A stretch of DNA of 64,000 bases from Devosia riboflavina (GCF_000743575.1 NZ_JQGC01000003.1:372001-436000); one strand, 5' to 3'. Positions 24,269 to 33,412 are shown, counted from the stretch's first letter. A program made the numbers and translations. The notes: generated by a model not told the origin, from the letters alone.

Positions 24269-25411
24269 ATGTCGTCTGCCGCACCGGATACGCTTTTGCC
24301 CTACGCATACGAAGGCATGATCCTCGCCAGCTGGCGCCGGAATGGTTTCAAGGTGGCGCTTCGAGCGGAAGGCAGGCATGACCGCAAGGTCAAACCAGTC
24401 ATGGTGACAGCCCTGGTTACCTGGAAGGGCAAGGACGGCTGGGAGAAATCGTTCGAGTTGCCGTATCGACCCGGGGCCGAGGAAGGGACATTCGGCATCT
24501 GGACGAACGGCATCCACAGCAGGCGGCATTTCGAGTACGAACCCGTGCCGGGAGAAGGCACGGACATGAACGATCCAACGACGGAAGAAGCGCGCGACAC
24601 CCTTTCCGAGATCATGGGTGACGAGGCGATACCGGTGATCGCTTCCCACTACGTGAAAGCCGTGCTGGAAAACTGGCGCCGCGATACCGCCGACCAGGTA
24701 GCGTTCGAAGGCCAGGCCGCGGAATTCGCTTCCGCAGCGGCCCGCGCCGAGGAACTGATCGCATCCATCGACACGGACGTTCGCGCGTCGGGTCGCACTC
24801 CGAACCACGACGTGTACCCGAAAGAGCGTATGGTCACACCCCTGGGCACCTTGAAGATGCTTGTCTTGGTACCCACCCCGAAGAAAATGGACAGCGGTCT
24901 CCCGAACGCGTTCGGGGTACGGGACTTCAAGTCGGAGGATATCCGGTTCAGCCTTACCCACACGGGTTCCCTGGTGAAGAAGGTGAGAGCCTTCGACGCG
25001 GACGAGGACAACAGCTGTCCTCCGGGAATCGGCGGTCGCCTGGTCATGGCGACCGGGATCGCGGCGTTTAACCGGGACGGATCGCGCTCCAGCCAGAACC
25101 CGAGCTATATCGAGGTCGCATTCGAAGGCGTCGAGAAGACCCAGGGTCAGCTCTGGATCGCCAACGCCATCGAACGCCATCTCAAGCTTCGACCGACCTT
25201 GATCGACGAGACCAGAGCGCATCTCCTCAAGAGCGATATCGAGCGTCTCGGAGAGCACATGCGGGGCAAGGAAGCAGAAGCGAGACGCGTCACTCCCTCT
25301 ATGACCTGGGAGGATTGCATCGAGCTGGCCGAAACGGTGGCAAGCCAGTTTCCGGACTCGGATCTGGATCTGCCGATCGAGACCGATGCGGCGGCAGCAC
25401 CCCGCATGTAG
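24269..25411 (+). CDS. Hypothetical protein, cargo
   Basis: 380 residues from ATG 24269, chosen because GGAG lies 7 bp upstream; ATG 24257 and 24170 are alternatives. No family is recognised. The protein is soluble, without signal peptide or membrane segments. It has an N-terminal beta-rich part (MILASWRRNGFKVALRAEG, VMVTALVTWKGKDGW), a helical middle, and a second beta-rich part (RMVTPLGTLKMLVLVPTP). It has only two cysteines. It is the only plus-strand gene between the tns operon and the metal operon and is divergent from the nucleotidyltransferase-like gene, so the two may form a functional pair. Confidence 0.65.
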   Translation: MSSAAPDTLLPYAYEGMILASWRRNGFKVALRAEGRHDRKVKPVMVTALVTWKGKDGWEKSFELPYRPGAEEGTFGIWTNGIHSRRHFEYEPVPGEGTDMNDPTTEEARDTLSEIMGDEAIPVIASHYVKAVLENWRRDTADQVAFEGQAAEFASAAARAEELIASIDTDVRASGRTPNHDVYPKERMVTPLGTLKMLVLVPTPKKMDSGLPNAFGVRDFKSEDIRFSLTHTGSLVKKVRAFDADEDNSCPPGIGGRLVMATGIAAFNRDGSRSSQNPSYIEVAFEGVEKTQGQLWIANAIERHLKLRPTLIDETRAHLLKSDIERLGEHMRGKEAEARRVTPSMTWEDCIELAETVASQFPDSDLDLPIETDAAAAPRM

Positions 25412-25466
25412 TTCCGGCGAGGAAGCTTTCTGTCGAGCTGGCCGCACCGACCGACCCCGATCGTGA

Positions 25467-25529
25467 TGCCTAATGTATCGCAGATGTTACGTTACGCCGT
25501 ATAACGGAACATCTGCGATACATTAGGCA
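25467..25529. repeat. Perfect 22-bp inverted repeat (palindromic site)
   Basis: Arms 25467-25488 and 25508-25529 are exact reverse complements (starting TGCCTAATGTATCGC) around a 19-nt spacer that itself contains CGTTA and TAACG in mirror position. It borders the decayed P-type ATPase. It could be a recombination core site, the remains of a small insertion element, or a transcript-end hairpin for the unknown gene upstream. Confidence 0.85.
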
Positions 25530-25689
25530 GTGGGGAGCGGTTCCAAGGCCTGGCGGGAGCGTCGTTGATGCCTTCACCGACCTTGACTAGCACGGAGCCT
25601 ACTGCCTGCAGTTCACGGACGACGCGCTGCCTGTCTTCGGGAAGAAGTTCGGCCCGCACTTCCATGCCGAGTGAGTAACCGTCGCGCAT
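25530..25689 (-). pseudogene. Remnant of a metal-exporting P-type ATPase
   Basis: About 50 codons survive: EVRAELLPEDRQRVVRELQ and VKVGEGINDAPA. These match the hinge region of P1B-type ATPases (usual form 'vraELLPEDK...V.eL...g..VamVGDGINDAPALA'). The frame then runs into the 22-bp inverted repeat, so the membrane helices after the hinge are missing, and nothing upstream survives either. It suggests that a cadA/zntA-like pump gene was lost from this metal operon. Confidence 0.8.
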
Positions 25690-25690
25690 C

Positions 25691-26116
25691 CTAGCCGGGA
25701 TCGGCTGCGGACTTCGCCGCCTGGATCTCCCGCTGGCGGTCCGGCCAAGTTCCCTTGATATAATCGAGCACGGCAGTGATCTCGCTGTCGCTCATGACCG
25801 CCCCAAATCCCGGCATGTCGGTCTGGTAGCCAGGCATGATCGCTCCCGGGCCGTCCTTGACGATCCTGAACAGTTGCCGGTCGGAGTGATGCCAGGTGTG
25901 GCCGCTGGAGTCATGGGGCGGCGCCGGCAGCCGACCGGTGGGTAGTCGCACCTTCCAGTTCGGCTGGCCTTCCAAGTTCACGCCATGGCAGCTGGCGCAA
26001 TGGTCGACATAGAGTTGCCTGCCCGGAATGTCCTCTGCCCGGGCCGGACCGGCCAGCGCCGTCAACGCCGCGGCGATCAGGAGGACGGCGTGTAGAGCGC
26101 TTCGATGACACGGCAT
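25691..26116 (-). CDS. Periplasmic c-type cytochrome in the metal operon
   Basis: 141 residues from MPCHRSALHAV. A signal peptide (LLIAAALTALAGPARAED) is followed by one haem-binding site CASCH in YVDHCASCHGVNLEG and a distal Met in the region GAIMPGYQTDMPGFG. It is a class I monohaem cytochrome of the periplasm. The gene overlaps the 3' end of merR by 40 bp, so it is likely co-transcribed. Such cytochromes accompany copper or other metal resistance genes. Its exact electron partner is unknown. Confidence 0.83.
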   Translation of the reverse strand: MPCHRSALHAVLLIAAALTALAGPARAEDIPGRQLYVDHCASCHGVNLEGQPNWKVRLPTGRLPAPPHDSSGHTWHHSDRQLFRIVKDGPGAIMPGYQTDMPGFGAVMSDSEITAVLDYIKGTWPDRQREIQAAKSAADPG

Positions 26117-26472
26117 TGCGCGACGACTCCTTTCCCGCATTTGGCGACCATCCGCGACAATTCGGATCTGAGGTTCTGCAGTTTCACAAGCCGTCGCTCC
26201 ACCTCGTCCAGCTGGGCCTGCGCGATCCGGCTGGCGTCCACGCATGAGGCCTCGGGCCGTTCCTGCAAGGCCAGCAGGGTCTGTACCGACTTGAGGTCGA
26301 AGCCCAGTTCGCGGGCATGGCGGATGAAACCGAGTCGGCGGACGTCACTATCCTCGTAGACGCGGCGGCCATTTCCCAGGCGTGGCGGCAGGGGAAGTAC
26401 CCCGGATCGTTCGTAGTACCGGATGGTCTCGATGTTGACCCCGGTTGCCCGGGACAGGTCTCCGATCTGCAT
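26077..26472 (-). CDS. MerR-family heavy-metal regulator
   Basis: 131 residues from MQIGDLSRATG, the typical family start. A winged helix (1-70: NIETIRYYERSGVLP, RRLGFIRHARELGF) is followed by a dimerisation helix. Cysteines are at 77, 112 and 120 (ASCVDA, AKCGKG, AQCRVIEAL), the pattern of the CadR/PbrR/ZntR group, so cadmium, lead or zinc is the likely signal. It should bind the dyad at 26485-26501 and twist the promoter of the divergent transporter gene. It shares a transcript with the cytochrome c gene. Confidence 0.9.
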   Translation of the reverse strand: MQIGDLSRATGVNIETIRYYERSGVLPLPPRLGNGRRVYEDSDVRRLGFIRHARELGFDLKSVQTLLALQERPEASCVDASRIAQAQLDEVERRLVKLQNLRSELSRMVAKCGKGVVAQCRVIEALYTPSS

Positions 26473-26479
26473 TTTCGGC

Positions 26480-26510
26480 TTGCTCCTGTAGTGACTACAG
26501 GTTGTAGCCT
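26480..26510 (+). promoter_or_regulatory. MerR-type promoter and operator of the metal operon
   Basis: -35 TTGCTC and -10 TAGCCT are separated by 19 bp, the long spacing characteristic of MerR-activated promoters. The dyad CCTGTAGTGACTACAGG (26485-26501) is symmetric except for its centre and lies between the two elements. It should drive the HMA-CDF transporter and lspA when metal is bound to the regulator. Confidence 0.85.
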
Positions 26511-26543
26511 GCACGCCGATTCAACTCAAGAAGGAGCATGTCC

Positions 26544-27425
26544 ATGAGTGCCGCTGCCGAAACCGTCCGATACCAGGTCACCGGCATGGACTGTTCGTCC
26601 TGTGCCTCCAAGATCGAGGGCGCCGCCCGCAAGGTGGAGGGCGTCCACGACGTCAAGGTCTCGATCGCGTCGCAGGTCATGACCCTCGAAGTGGACGATC
26701 CGACCCGCCGGTTGCCGGTGCTCGAGACCGCCGTAACCGACCTGGGCTACCAGCTCGACCGGATCGGTGCACCGAAGGCTCCGGCAACCGAGCACGACCA
26801 TGACGGGGACGGTGATGACGACGATCATATCCCCGACCTGTCGCACGTCACGCCGGCTTACAAGCGGGCTCTCTGGATCGTCGTCCTGCTCAACGTCGGC
26901 TATGGCATCGTCGAGATCGCCGGCAGCTTCATTGCCGGCTCCCAGGCGCTGCAGGCCGATTCCCTCGACTTCCTCGGCGACGGACTGATTTCCTTCCTCG
27001 GCCTGGTCGCCGTGGGATGGGGTCTTGCCGCCCGGGCGAAGGCGGCCCTGCTACAGGGTATCTTCCTCGGCCTGCTCGGGCTGGGCGTGGTGGCTTCCAC
27101 CGTCTACCGGATCTTCATCGAGCACCAGCCCGAGAGCCTGTTGATGGGCGGGTTCGCGCTGGTGGCCTTCGTCGTCAACGTCCTCGCTGCCGTGGTGCTG
27201 CTCCCCCATCGCAAGGGAGATGCCAACATGCGGGCCGTGTGGCTCTTCTCGCGCAACGACGCCATCGGCAACCTGGCCGTGGTCGCGGCGGCGGCGGTCG
27301 TCTGGTGGACCGGTTCGCAATGGCCCGACCTGATCGTCGCCTTCGCCGTGGCCGGCCTGTTCCTGCAGTCCGCATGGTCGATCATCCGCGACGCACGCTC
27401 CGATCTCAAGCAGGCTGGCTCATGA
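26544..27425 (+). CDS. CDF-like cation transporter with N-terminal HMA domain
   Basis: 293 residues; the second ATG is chosen because AAGGAG is only 1 bp from the first. Residues 1-75 are a heavy-metal-associated domain (GMDCSSC, Cys17 and Cys20). A His/Asp linker (HDHDGDGDDDDH) follows, then a cation-diffusion-facilitator membrane part with about six helices. Metal-site signatures are QADSLDFLGD and SRNDAIGN. It probably exports a divalent metal across the inner membrane in exchange for protons. It is the first gene of the MerR-controlled transcript, with lspA overlapping its stop. Confidence 0.87.
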   Translation: MSAAAETVRYQVTGMDCSSCASKIEGAARKVEGVHDVKVSIASQVMTLEVDDPTRRLPVLETAVTDLGYQLDRIGAPKAPATEHDHDGDGDDDDHIPDLSHVTPAYKRALWIVVLLNVGYGIVEIAGSFIAGSQALQADSLDFLGDGLISFLGLVAVGWGLAARAKAALLQGIFLGLLGLGVVASTVYRIFIEHQPESLLMGGFALVAFVVNVLAAVVLLPHRKGDANMRAVWLFSRNDAIGNLAVVAAAAVVWWTGSQWPDLIVAFAVAGLFLQSAWSIIRDARSDLKQAGS

Positions 27426-27904
27426 GCAACCGCGACGCGTCCCTGCTCGTCATCCTCGGGGTCATCGGGCTGGATGCCTCCACCAAGGAGGCGGCGCTGA
27501 TGTACCTTGACGGCGGCTCGATCCCGGTGCTGCCGGTGCTGAACCTGACGCTGGGTTTCAACCGAGGCGTCAGCTTCGGCATGTTCGCGGGGGACGGGAC
27601 CGAGGGCTGGTGGGCCATCGTCCTGCTGACCCTGGCCATCTGCTCGGCGGTGGCATGGCTATGGCACAGGAGCCCACGGCTGTTGGAACGGATCGGCTAT
27701 GCCCTCATCCTCGGCGGGGCCCTGGGCAATCTGGTCGACAGGATATCGGACGGCGCCGTGACCGACTTCGTCGACCTTCACGCCGGCGGCTGGCACTTCC
27801 CGACCTTCAACCTTGCCGATGTCGCCATCACCTTCGGCGTAATCCTGCTGCTAGTCTCGACGATCCGAGGGGTCGTTGCCCGAGACGAGCAGGCCTATAA
27901 CTAG
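27422..27904 (+). CDS. lspA: Lipoprotein signal peptidase (LspA), accessory copy
   Basis: 160 residues with four membrane helices. The aspartyl active site is complete: GNLVDRI, then GAVTDFVDLH (Asp115) and FNLADVAI (Asp133). FNRGVSFGMF is the other conserved block. Its ATG overlaps the stop of the transporter gene (ATGA). LspA copies in cadmium/lead resistance operons (as in pbr clusters) are known, though why metal export needs one is unclear. The housekeeping lspA is presumably elsewhere. Confidence 0.92.
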   Translation: MSNRDASLLVILGVIGLDASTKEAALMYLDGGSIPVLPVLNLTLGFNRGVSFGMFAGDGTEGWWAIVLLTLAICSAVAWLWHRSPRLLERIGYALILGGALGNLVDRISDGAVTDFVDLHAGGWHFPTFNLADVAITFGVILLLVSTIRGVVARDEQAYN

Positions 27905-27984
27905 ATGACCAAGACGTCCCGTCGCTCTGGAAAGGTGGTTCCGTGCACATTCTGCAGGGAAGTGACCATCCTTCCAAGGCGCAT

Positions 27985-28049
27985 CCATATTGAAGGTTGT
28001 ACCCTTAACCTTGAACATGGCCACCGAACCCGCACCCATATTCAAGGTT
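27985..28049. repeat. Three 14-bp repeats after lspA
   Basis: CCATATTGAAGGTT (27985-27998), CCATATTCAAGGTT (28036-28049) and between them, inverted, AACCTTGAACATGG (28007-28020, reads CCATGTTCAAGGTT on the minus strand). They differ at one or two positions. Their role is unknown: end sites of another element or a regulator's operator. They share CATATTGAA with the fourth left-end box of the transposon. Confidence 0.75.
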
Positions 28050-28106
28050 TTGCCGCTTGGCCTGCGTTTCCTGGATACTTGCCTGTCCTGGCGCCATGCT
28101 GGTGCA

Positions 28107-28333
28107 TGATGTCGAAGATGGATCTCATTGACCCCGCCCAGTTCCCCGAGCTGCGCCTTTTGCTGTGGAACCGCGATGCCACCCGGCCCATCGGGCGGGA
28201 TGAGGCGTTCGAGCTCTATGAACGCAACTGGCGGCATGTTGCCGTTGATCAACTTACCCTCGCCGAAAGCACCCTCATCGAAGAACTCAAGGAGGAATTC
28301 GGAAGCGGGCACATGCTCACAGGACCGCGGTGA
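28107..28333 (+). CDS. Small hypothetical protein
   Basis: 75 residues from ATG 28107 (or 72 from 28119). No signal peptide or membrane segment. The body reads as helical and acidic: FPELRLLLWNRDATRP, AFELYERNWRHV, LTLAESTLIEELKEEFG. I have the impression that similar short proteins occur on plasmids and islands of alphaproteobacteria, but no function is known to me. It follows the three 14-bp repeats. Confidence 0.6.
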
Positions 28334-28754
28334 GTTCACGCACTATTGCCGCCTACTCCCTCAATCAGTTTTCATGGGACCAACGCCGCAAATATCGCTT
28401 TTCGGATTCTGGTAGCGTTTTACGGAAGAACGAACCAGGAGATATCGTTTTCAGATTCCGATCAGTGGCGAAACCAGTGGCAAATATTAGTGGCAGAAAA
28501 TACACTTGAGGTTGGCTCTGAAGCCCGTATTTATCGTTCGAAAACAGAGTGATAAAGCGGATAATTAGTGGCGAAAACAGCGGCGAGAAATAACAAGAGT
28601 GGCATTCCAATAGGTGCCGGGCACATTCTGACAAGGTCGACCGAGACTATGGAGGTCGGGCTTCCGGGTCGAACCCTGTCTCTGCTAGGCGCCTTGAAGG
28701 GATGGCAGGAAATTCCGGACTCGCCGTAACCGATCCGACCTTGTCAAATCCGGC
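28334..28754. other. AT-richer non-coding stretch with short repeats
   Basis: No gene recognised. Two imperfect copies of ATATCG(C)TTTTC-GATTC begin at 28392 and 28442. The motif AGTGGC followed by A-rich sequence recurs at about 28464, 28476, 28490 and 28568. A local segment near 28660-28690 superficially resembles a tRNA T arm but does not fold into a tRNA. It may be the remains of an earlier element. Confidence 0.45.
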
Positions 28755-28835
28755 AAATGCCGGACTGAAGGTTTTCGTCGCCAGGCCCTTCCGCTCTTAC
28801 AGAAACCCGCGAAATGAACGCGTCCCTCGGGAGAG
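28755..28835 (+). pseudogene. Possible short gyrB-tail remnant
   Basis: Aligning by eye to the real gyrB coding strand, this stretch shares ATGCCGG, then AAGG-TTTCG, TACA and finally GCGAAATGAA-GC, in the same order and nearly the same spacing as codons for [20 protein letters not shown]. It carries several indels and no open frame. It is weaker than the copy at 29399. Confidence 0.4.
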
Positions 28836-28897
28836 GCCGTCAACTCGCTCTTGGATTTAGCCATGAGCCGCGGACTTCCTCTCGAAAGAATCGGCGA

Positions 28898-29266
28898 TCA
28901 AGGAGTGATAGACGATTGCTGGGAGCGACGCGCGTCGACAGCCGCATCGATGATGATCTTCGCTTCCGGCTCGAGATCGGCATAAAGGCTGTTGCGCAGC
29001 AGGTCACCCAGGATCTCTTGGACGGTACCGCTATCGGAAGTAAGCTCGACCTTGGTTTTCAGGGCATCCGGATGCTGTCGAAGGATCGACAATATTTCCA
29101 GACCTTCGGTTCCCACGGGCACTACTTGTTCGATGGCAGGCTGAAGATCCTGCCACACCCAGTCCTCTAGCTCCTCGGGAGTGCCTTGATAGTTGGCTTT
29201 GGCCTTGTCGACACTCTCGATGAGGTTTTCACGGGCCGAATTGTATAGGTCGCGATAGGTCTTCAT
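28898..29266 (-). CDS. Hypothetical protein near the right end
   Basis: 122 residues from MKTYRDLYNSAREN; an upstream extension is less likely. Family not recognised. It is helical and acidic (PEELEDWVWQDLQPAIEQVV, LGDLLRNSLYADLEPEAKIIIDAAVDARR) with no cysteines or membrane segments. It is the cargo gene closest to gyrB and lies between the two decayed gyrB tails, so it may have arrived with them. Confidence 0.6.
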   Translation of the reverse strand: MKTYRDLYNSARENLIESVDKAKANYQGTPEELEDWVWQDLQPAIEQVVPVGTEGLEILSILRQHPDALKTKVELTSDSGTVQEILGDLLRNSLYADLEPEAKIIIDAAVDARRSQQSSITP

Positions 29267-29398
29267 AGTGTGCTCCCACCATTGTCGGGCTAGAATGGAG
29301 CAGAAGAGAGCAAGACACAAAATCCCGCATATCTACGTCTTACTAGACCGTTGGGATCTAGTCGGCCAGAGTTGCGGTTGGCTTACGGGCCTACCCGC

Positions 29399-29544
29399 TT
29401 CCGCTCCTACAAGGGCCTGGAAGATGAACGCCTCCCAGCTCTGGGAAACCACGCTGGATCCCAACGACCGCACCTGCTCAAGGTCGAGATCGACTGACCG
29501 ACGAAGCCGACCACGTCTTCACCGCCATGATGGGCGACCTGGCC
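29399..29544 (+). pseudogene. Decayed gyrB 3' end inside the transposon
   Basis: With three or more frameshifts, the plus strand encodes [30 protein letters not shown] and TDEADHVFTAMMGDLA. The host GyrB has [29 protein letters not shown] and [15 protein letters not shown] at the same places. It stops about 18 codons short of the gene end. Orientation is opposite to the host gyrB. The sequence is clearly homologous but not a recent copy of the neighbouring gene, so it came from another gyrB. Confidence 0.85.
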
Positions 29545-29577
29545 AAAAGAAAACCCCAGGGATCGCTCCCCGGGGTT
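29545..29577 (-). terminator. Terminator just inside the transposon right end
   Basis: On the minus strand the stem AACCCC-GGGA / TCCC-GGGGTT (loop about 4 nt) is followed by TTTTCTTTT. It lies about 57 bp after the gyrB stop codon, beyond the terminal repeat. It can therefore end gyrB transcripts and shield the transposon from them. Confidence 0.75.
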
Positions 29578-29587
29578 AACGGAACCT

Positions 29588-29625
29588 CTTTATGGTTCAA
29601 CTCGGTCTTTATGGTTCAATGCACA
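29588..29625. repeat. Transposon right end with two TnsB-type boxes
   Basis: CTTTATGGTTCA occurs at 29588-29599 and 29607-29618, 19 bp apart, both exact inverse complements of the left-end box. The second merges into the terminal ...GCACA. Only two boxes are visible here against four on the left, the reverse of Tn7, where the right end has more. Confidence 0.85.
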
Positions 29626-29633
29626 GCCGCAGT

Positions 29634-32123
<2,490 letters not shown>

Positions 32124-32204
32124 CTAGCGGAAGGGGGCTAAATCCCCAAGAAAATTGCCGGTTTTCGTGGCTTTTGCTGGGCATAAGGCGGCCAAAAACT
32201 GGAT

Positions 32205-32283
32205 GTCATTCCCGCCAAAGCGGGAACCTCTGTTTTTGGGCTGCCGCGAGATAACGGAGGTCCCCGCTTTCGCGGGGATGACA
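32205..32283. repeat. Palindromic intergenic repeat, copy 3
   Basis: GTCATTCCCGCCAAAGCGGG on the left and CCCCGCTTTCGCGGGGATGAC on the right are inverted copies with about 38 bp between, and AACCTC/GAGGT extends the arms. Same family as 3588-3665 and 7003-7089. It separates recF from gyrB. Confidence 0.75.
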
Positions 32284-32299
32284 CGCCTGTGGAGGCAAA

Positions 32300-33412
32300 C
32301 TAGTCCCGCGCCACCCGGCCCTCGCGCACCGTAAAACGCTGCGCCCGGTCTTCCAGCGCCTCGAAAAGCACGGTGTCGGTCCCGGTCAGAAAACACTGCG
32401 TTTCGAGCCCATCGAGGGCCAGAAACAGCGCGCGTCGCCGATCGGGATCGAGATGCGCCGCAATCTCGTCGAGCAGCAGGAAGGGCACAATGCCGGTCCG
32501 CAGCCGCACGAGGCGCGCATGAGCCAGGATCAGCCCGATCAGCAGCGCCTTCTGCTCCCCGGTCGAGCCCAGAGCCGCCGGCATGTGCTTTTGCGCATGC
32601 ATGACTTCCAGGTCGACCCGGTGTGGACCTGACGTGGTGCGTCCCGCCGCCCGATCAAGGCCGCGCGCTGCATGCCAGCGCTGCACAAGAAGGGCCTCGA
32701 GTTCGGCCGACGTCGTCGCCTCGGCGCCATCCTCGAAAAGCGGGGTCAGCGACAGTCTTGCCGCCGGGAAACTGGCATCGTCGAGGCTTTCGGCGATCAG
32801 CGCCTGCAGATGGGAAAGACTATCGGCCCGGTTGAGATGGATCGAAGCACCAAGCTCGGCCATCTGCACTTCGACGGCATTGAGCCAGCGCAGGTCGGAA
32901 CCCTCTTCGAGCAGCTTGTTGCGCTGCCGCATGGCCTTTTCGTAGTCGGAGACGGCCGAAGAGTGCGAGGGGATCAGCGTCGTCACCAGCCGGTCGAGAA
33001 ACCGCCGCCGCTCGCCCGCAGGCCCGGAAAAGAGCCCATCCATGCTCGGGGTCAGCCAGAGCACGCGCAGATAGTCGCTCATGGCCTCAATCGAGCGCGC
33101 ATTGGCGCCATTGACCCGCACCCGCCGCCCGCCATCGGGCAGCGCACCGGTGCCGATATCGGCCGGCCCGTCATTGGTCTCAATGGTCGCCGCCACGGCC
33201 CAGTTCGTATCCGAACCCTGCTGCTGCAAAGTCTCAAAACTGGCGCCGCGCAGCCCGCGCCCCGGCGAAAGCACGGAAACCGCCTCGAGAAGATTGGTTT
33301 TTCCCGAGCCGTTCGATCCGGTCAGCACGACATGACGCTCGTCGAGATCGAGCGCCGCCGAAACGTAATTGCGGAAGGCGGTCAGCCGAAGCCGGGAGAT
33401 ATGGCGGATCAT
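32300..33412 (-). CDS. recF: DNA replication and repair protein RecF
   Basis: 370 residues. Walker A is TGSNGSGKTNLLEAVS near the N-terminus, and the ABC-type signature and Walker B regions are FLLLDEIAAHLD and GEQKALLIGLILAH. RecF binds gapped DNA with RecO/RecR and loads RecA. The position between dnaN and gyrB is the classical one. Length normal for alphaproteobacteria. Confidence 0.95.
   Translation of the reverse strand: MIRHISRLRLTAFRNYVSAALDLDERHVVLTGSNGSGKTNLLEAVSVLSPGRGLRGASFETLQQQGSDTNWAVAATIETNDGPADIGTGALPDGGRRVRVNGANARSIEAMSDYLRVLWLTPSMDGLFSGPAGERRRFLDRLVTTLIPSHSSAVSDYEKAMRQRNKLLEEGSDLRWLNAVEVQMAELGASIHLNRADSLSHLQALIAESLDDASFPAARLSLTPLFEDGAEATTSAELEALLVQRWHAARGLDRAAGRTTSGPHRVDLEVMHAQKHMPAALGSTGEQKALLIGLILAHARLVRLRTGIVPFLLLDEIAAHLDPDRRRALFLALDGLETQCFLTGTDTVLFEALEDRAQRFTVREGRVARD

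Larger units (their letters stand above)
14142..29625 (-). mobile_element. Tn7-like transposon inserted at the 3' end of gyrB
   Basis: Both ends are 5'-TGT...ACA-3'. Left reads TGTTCAATGAACCATAAAG; the reverse complement of the right reads TGTGCATTGAACCATAAAG, so 17 of 19 positions agree. Boxes matching TGAACCATAAAG recur inside both ends. The tetranucleotide GCCG flanks the element directly on both sides; Tn7 relatives usually duplicate 5 bp, and a fifth base does not match. A tnsA-tnsB-tnsC-tniQ operon runs right to left, and the right end lies 8 bp after the gyrB stop. This matches Tn7's orientation at glmS. Length 15,484 bp; no cas genes or CRISPR array. Confidence 0.88.

Noticed and set aside
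28655..28700. tRNA gene
   Set aside because: GGGTCGAACCC resembles a T arm but its loop is one base short, and no anticodon or acceptor stem can be drawn.
14142..29625. CRISPR-associated transposon
   Set aside because: TniQ, TnsC and TnsB are present, but there are no cas genes, no direct-repeat array and no Cas12k- or Cascade-like proteins. Targeting by TniQ/TnsD alone explains the position beside gyrB.
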